This document shows positions 5,102 to 8,271 of a stretch of 8,271 bases of DNA, in pieces. This DNA is from GCA-020356105 sp964347475 (GTDB lineage Bacteria > Pseudomonadota > Alphaproteobacteria > UBA8366 > JADFVY01). A program made the position numbers and the translations under genes. The stretch lies in NCBI GenBank assembly GCA_964347475.1, contig CAYFYY010000133.1, positions 1-8,271 of the forward strand, written 5' to 3'. The notes under the pieces are model-generated. The model was not told the DNA's origin, did not search any database, and saw nothing but the letters and a program-made list of their open reading frames with translations. Positions within the stretch are counted from its first letter, which is position 1, and every line of letters begins with the position of its first letter.

Positions 5102-6121
5102 ATGATCCGTCCGGTTCTGTTGGCACTCGGCGTGTTGGCGACCCTGTCGCTGGCAATGCCGGCGGGCGCCGGGACGATCAAGCTCGCCACGATGGCGCCG
5201 CGCGGCTCGCCCTGGCACGAGATTCTGCTCGATATGGCAAAGGAATGGGAAGCGGCCGGCGCGGGTCAACTGACGGTGCGGATCTATCCCGGCGGCGTCC
5301 TGGGCGACGAGCCCGACCTGATGCGCAAGATGTCGATCGGGCAGCTCGATGCGGCGATGGTGACCACCACGGGTCTCACGCAGGTGGTGCCGGATATCTG
5401 GGTCTTCGCCCTGCCAATGATGATCCGGTCCTACGATGAGCTGGATTACGTGCGCGACCGGATCGCGCCCGAGCTTGAGGCGCAGTTCCGAAGACACGGC
5501 TTCGTCATCCTCAACTGGGGCGAGGCCGGGTGGGTCCGGTTCTTCTCCAGACGGCGGGTCGAGACCCCCGACGATCTGCGCCGGCTGAAGCTCTTCGTGT
5601 GGGCCGGCGAGCCGGTCCTCGAGGACGCCTGGAAGAAGCAGGCCTTCAATATCGTGCCGCTGCCGGCTACCGAGCTGTTCTCCGCCCTGCAATCGGGGAT
5701 GGTCGACGCCTATTCGACGACGGCGGTGGCCTCCCTGTCCTTCCAGTGGTTCGGGATGGCACCCTTCATGCTCGACCTGAACTGGGCGCCGCTGGTCGGT
5801 GCCACGATCATGCGCCTCGAACGCTGGCAGGCGCTTCCCGAACCGGTCCAGCTGAAGATCAAGGCGGCGGCCGACACGGCAGGCCGCCGTTTCCGCGAGC
5901 GAACCCGCGCGTTCGAGGCCGACGCCGTGACGGTCATGGAATCGCACGGCTTGACGGTGACCCGCCTGTCGCCGGAGGCTTACGCGCAGTGGGAGAGGGG
6001 GGCGCAAGGCGCCCGCGAGATTATCCGCGGCCGTTTCGTATCACCGTCGCTGGCCGATTACACGGAACGGCTGTTGCGCGAATACCGGTCCGGGTTCGCA
6101 CAATCAGGGCGCAATAATTAA
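5102..6121 (+). CDS. dctP: TRAP transporter substrate-binding protein, DctP family (first copy)
   Basis: This 339-residue periplasmic protein captures the transporter's substrate and delivers it to the QM permease. The signal peptide is residues 1-23, ending Ala-Gly-Ala. The mature part begins with Thr-Ile-Lys-Leu-Ala-Thr and then the Ala-Pro-Arg-Gly-Ser-Pro-Trp motif (32-38). Arg60-Ile-Tyr-Pro-Gly-Gly and Gly68-Asp-Glu follow, as is usual in DctP proteins. The hinge segment Leu162-Lys-Leu-Phe165 carries Phe where classical members have the carboxylate-binding Arg. Leu196-Gln-Ser-Gly-Met-Val-Asp-Ala and Gln215-Trp-Phe-Gly-Met-Ala complete the pattern. The second pattern, with no Arg and Gln-Trp-Phe, is that of TatT-associated (TatP-like) binding proteins. 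AAGGGAG at 5087-5093 is a good ribosome site eight bases before the ATG. The mature protein has no cysteine. It is colinear with the next gene residue for residue. Confidence 0.93.
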   Translation: MIRPVLLALGVLATLSLAMPAGAGTIKLATMAPRGSPWHEILLDMAKEWEAAGAGQLTVRIYPGGVLGDEPDLMRKMSIGQLDAAMVTTTGLTQVVPDIWVFALPMMIRSYDELDYVRDRIAPELEAQFRRHGFVILNWGEAGWVRFFSRRRVETPDDLRRLKLFVWAGEPVLEDAWKKQAFNIVPLPATELFSALQSGMVDAYSTTAVASLSFQWFGMAPFMLDLNWAPLVGATIMRLERWQALPEPVQLKIKAAADTAGRRFRERTRAFEADAVTVMESHGLTVTRLSPEAYAQWERGAQGAREIIRGRFVSPSLADYTERLLREYRSGFAQSGRNN

Positions 6122-6183
6122 CTTTCGATTACAATTTTGCCGCCTATTATTCGGGCATCCTGGATCGACAAGGTGGAACGATC
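6122..6183 (+). promoter_or_regulatory. AT-rich gap between the two binding-protein genes
   Basis: This 62-base gap is the widest inside the operon and is unusually AT-rich in its first half. TATTAT at 6144-6149 is a good -10 box, but the -35 region 16-17 bases upstream (TTTCGA) is poor. AAGGTGG at 6170-6176 is a clear ribosome site seven bases before the next ATG. An internal weak promoter or an mRNA processing site would allow the second binding protein to be expressed at its own level. Confidence 0.3.
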
Positions 6184-7194
6184 ATGACGGTAAGGCTGCT
6201 TGCGGCGCTGACGGCGCTGTTTTGGCTGTTCGGCGTCGCCGGGGCTTCGGCGCAGACGATCAAGCTCGGGACACTGGCTCCCAAGGGCTCGCCCTGGTTC
6301 GATATCCTGCAGGATATGACGGCCGAATGGAGCACCGCATCGGGCGGTTCGATCAAGGCGCGCATCTATCCCGGCGGCTCGATCGGCGACGAGACGGACA
6401 TGATCCGCAAGATGCGCATCGGCCAGTTGCAGGGCGCAGTGCTGACCAGCGAGGGCCTCGGCCGCATCGTGCCGGAAATCCGCGTGTTGCAGTTGCCCAT
6501 GTGGTACCGGTCCGACGAGGAGCTGGACCACGTCCGCGCCGGGCTGACCGGCGAAATCGAGGCGCTGTTCGAAGCGCGCGGCTTCAAGGTGCTAAACTGG
6601 GGGGACATCGGCTGGGTCCGGCTGTTCACCCGCTCTCCCGCACCGACGCCGACGGCATTGCAGCCGTTGAAGCTGTTTTGCTGGGCCGGCGATCCGAATA
6701 TCTGCGATGCGTGGACGAAACAGGGCTTCACGCCGGTGCCGCTGGCCTTCACCGATATCTTCAGCGGTCTTCAGTCGGGCATGATCGACGCCGTGTTCAC
6801 CGCGCCGGTGCCGGCGCTGTCCTATCAGTGGTTCGGGATGGCCAACCAGATGACCGACGTGCGGATGATCAAGATGATCGGCGCCACCATCATCACCCTG
6901 AAGGCCTGGAACAAGATTCCGTCGGACGTTCAGGCACAGGTCCTGGCCTCGGCCGCCGAGGCGGGACGGCGCAGCGAGGAGCGCATCCGGGGGTTCGAGG
7001 ACGAGTCGATCGAGGTCATGCAGGAATACGGCCTGACCGTGCACCCGCTGAGCGCGGAGCTGCGCACGGTGTGGGAAACCCGGTCCCGCGAGTCCTATCC
7101 GGTCCTGCTCGACGGGATCGTGCCGCCCGACCTGGTCGCGCGGGCCGAGCGCCTGCGCAAGGAATTCCGCAGCCGGCGCGCCGGCACGGACTGA
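6184..7194 (+). CDS. dctP: TRAP transporter substrate-binding protein, DctP family (second copy)
   Basis: This 336-residue periplasmic protein is a paralogue of the preceding gene product. The signal peptide ends Ala-Ser-Ala23, and the mature protein starts Gln-Thr-Ile-Lys-Leu. The shared motifs fall at the same residue numbers in both proteins: Ala32-Pro-Lys-Gly-Ser-Pro-Trp, Arg60-Ile-Tyr-Pro-Gly-Gly, Leu162-Lys-Leu-Phe165, Leu196-Gln-Ser-Gly-Met-Ile-Asp-Ala, and Gln215-Trp-Phe-Gly-Met-Ala. By eye nearly half the residues are identical with no gaps until the C-terminus. Phe165 again replaces the classical Arg. Differences cluster near the presumed ligand site: Cys166 and Cys174 (Val and Glu in the first copy), and Phe205-Thr-Ala-Pro in place of Ser-Thr-Thr-Ala. 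This suggests a different or modified ligand preference. The stop codon lies one base before the ATG of the permease gene, so translation is probably coupled. It may be the main partner of the permease, with the first copy added by duplication, or the reverse. Confidence 0.93.
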   Translation: MTVRLLAALTALFWLFGVAGASAQTIKLGTLAPKGSPWFDILQDMTAEWSTASGGSIKARIYPGGSIGDETDMIRKMRIGQLQGAVLTSEGLGRIVPEIRVLQLPMWYRSDEELDHVRAGLTGEIEALFEARGFKVLNWGDIGWVRLFTRSPAPTPTALQPLKLFCWAGDPNICDAWTKQGFTPVPLAFTDIFSGLQSGMIDAVFTAPVPALSYQWFGMANQMTDVRMIKMIGATIITLKAWNKIPSDVQAQVLASAAEAGRRSEERIRGFEDESIEVMQEYGLTVHPLSAELRTVWETRSRESYPVLLDGIVPPDLVARAERLRKEFRSRRAGTD

Positions 7195-7195
7195 C

Positions 7196-8271
7196 ATGCC
7201 ATTGATGCCGGCCCTGCGACGCGTGGCCGGCATCGGCCGGGGCGCCGAATCCGTCGGCGCCGCCGCGGCGATTCTCGCCATGGCGATTCTGCCGGTGGCC
7301 GAGATGCTGCTGCGCCCGTTTAGCATCAGCATTTCGGGCTCGCACAGCTTCGTCCAGCACCTGACGCTGTGGGTCGCGTTTCTCGGCGCGACGATCGCGG
7401 CCCGCGAACGCCGGCACCTGACCCTGTCCACCGGGCTGAGAATCCTGCCAGACCCCTGGTCCGGCTATGCCGACATGCTGGCGGTCGCTGCGGCAACCGC
7501 CGTTTCGGCGGGACTGTTCTGGGCCAGCCTCCAGTTCGTCCGCACGGAATACGCATTACCGCTTGGCGGCCAGGGCATGTGGCTGCCGATCTGGCTCATG
7601 GAGACGGTCCTGCCGCTGGCCTTCGCCGTGATGACCGTGCGCTTCATCCTGCAGGCGCCGGGGCCGGCGGGCAAGATCGCCGCACTGGCGGGCATTCCGC
7701 TGGCCGCCATTCTCGGCCTGTGGGTGGTGCCTGCGGCGCCGCAGCTGGCCCTGGTTCTGGTGCTGCTGCTGCTGGTCGCGGCGGTCTTTGGGGCGCCGAT
7801 CTTCGTCGTCATCGGCGGCGCCGCGCTGGCGCTGTTCGTCGGCAGCGAGGTGCCGGTGGCCGCCGTGCCGGTCGAGACCTACCGCATCGTGGTCTCGCCG
7901 TCGATCCCTGCGATCCCGCTGTTCACCCTGGCCGGCTACCTGCTGGCCCAGGGCAGGGCGGGCGACCGACTCGTCGACCTGTTCCGGGCCCTGTTCGGCT
8001 GGCTGCCCGGCGGACTGCCGATCGTCACGACGCTGGTCTGCGCCTTCTTCACCACGTTCACCGGCGCCTCGGGGGCGACGATCCTGGCCCTCGGCGGCCT
8101 GCTGTTGCCGGTGCTCATCCAGAACCGCTATTCGGAGCGGTTCTCCCTCGGCCTGCTGACCGCCACCGGCTCGATCGGCCTCCTGTTCCCGCCAAGCCTG
8201 GCGGTGATCCTCTATGCGGTGATCGCCAAGATCCCGATTCCCGACCTGTTCGTCGCCGGCATCGTGCCCGG
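7196..8271 (+). CDS. Fused TRAP transporter DctQ-DctM permease (3' end outside window)
   Basis: The frame is open for 358 codons from the ATG at 7196 to the window end. Residues about 15-155 form the small DctQ part, with four hydrophobic segments and the typical Leu-Trp-Val-Ala-Phe-Leu-Gly-Ala (58-65) followed by Ala-Arg-Glu-Arg-Arg-His74-Leu. An extra hydrophobic helix at about 160-180 joins it to the DctM part. DctM starts near 185 and shows Gly199-Ala-Pro-Ile, Pro241-Leu-Phe-Thr-Leu-Ala-Gly-Tyr, Pro271-Gly-Gly-Leu, Phe288-Thr-Gly-Ala-Ser-Gly-Ala-Thr, and Gly328-Leu-Leu-Phe-Pro-Pro-Ser. This is about the first half of DctM. The protein sits in the inner membrane and uses an ion gradient, usually sodium, to import what the binding proteins deliver. 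QM fusion is also the arrangement in the Treponema TatT operon. No strong ribosome site is seen, so translation probably depends on coupling to the gene before. ATG at 7205 is an alternative start. Confidence 0.92.
   Translation, partial: MPLMPALRRVAGIGRGAESVGAAAAILAMAILPVAEMLLRPFSISISGSHSFVQHLTLWVAFLGATIAARERRHLTLSTGLRILPDPWSGYADMLAVAAATAVSAGLFWASLQFVRTEYALPLGGQGMWLPIWLMETVLPLAFAVMTVRFILQAPGPAGKIAALAGIPLAAILGLWVVPAAPQLALVLVLLLLVAAVFGAPIFVVIGGAALALFVGSEVPVAAVPVETYRIVVSPSIPAIPLFTLAGYLLAQGRAGDRLVDLFRALFGWLPGGLPIVTTLVCAFFTTFTGASGATILALGGLLLPVLIQNRYSERFSLGLLTATGSIGLLFPPSLAVILYAVIAKIPIPDLFVAGIVP

Noticed and set aside
4148..6007. 619-codon minus-strand frame opposite tatT and the first binding protein
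   Set aside because: It is an Arg/His/Gln-rich antisense shadow. The plus strand encodes two well-recognised families in the same interval.
1..8271. tRNA or rRNA genes, insertion sequences, phage or toxin-antitoxin genes
   Set aside because: None was recognised on either strand. All sizeable stretches are explained by the listed genes and short control regions.

Overview
The window is strongly GC-rich, and its genes use G or C at most third codon positions. It encodes exported lipoproteins, periplasmic binding proteins and a TRAP transporter, and it contains a textbook sigma-54 promoter. This points to a Gram-negative proteobacterium, most likely an alphaproteobacterium of Rhodospirillales type. 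The taxon is inferred from style only, because there is no rRNA or other marker here.

Layout, left to right: (i) 1-371, minus strand: the N-terminal part of a secreted trypsin-like serine protease that leaves the window. (ii) 660-1487, plus strand: a multi-pass membrane hydrolase of the CREST / alkaline ceramidase type, with the full set of zinc and catalytic residues at ACER3-like spacing. (iii) 1488-1671: a convergent gap with strong hairpins and a pair of AT-rich direct repeats. (iv) 1672-2097, minus strand: a small lipoprotein of unknown function with a Gly/Asp-rich tail, preceded by a near-perfect sigma-54 promoter at 2208-2224. (v) 2292-2849 and 2917-3903, minus strand: a GNAT acetyltransferase downstream of a secreted lipase-like alpha/beta hydrolase. 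The two probably share a transcript starting from a sigma-70-like promoter at 3953-3981 and ending at a hairpin directly after the acetyltransferase stop. (vi) 3904-4186: a divergent control region with a palindrome over the lipase -10 box and a series of hairpins in the leader of the plus-strand operon. (vii) 4187-8271, plus strand: a TRAP transporter operon of the TPR-associated (TPAT) kind, consisting of a TatT-type lipoprotein, two tandem paralogous DctP-family binding proteins, and a fused DctQ-DctM permease that runs off the right edge.

The operon is the main content. TatT should be a lipid-anchored helical-repeat partner of the binding protein. The binding proteins capture the substrate in the periplasm, and the fused QM protein imports it using an ion gradient. 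Two things stand out. There are two colinear binding proteins where this type of operon normally has one. Both also lack the arginine that classical TRAP binding proteins use to hold a carboxylate (Phe165 in each), so the substrate is probably not a simple organic acid. A secreted lipase is transcribed divergently from the operon and a ceramidase-like hydrolase lies nearby. Together these raise the unproven idea of a locus that releases and imports lipid-derived or other hydrophobic compounds.
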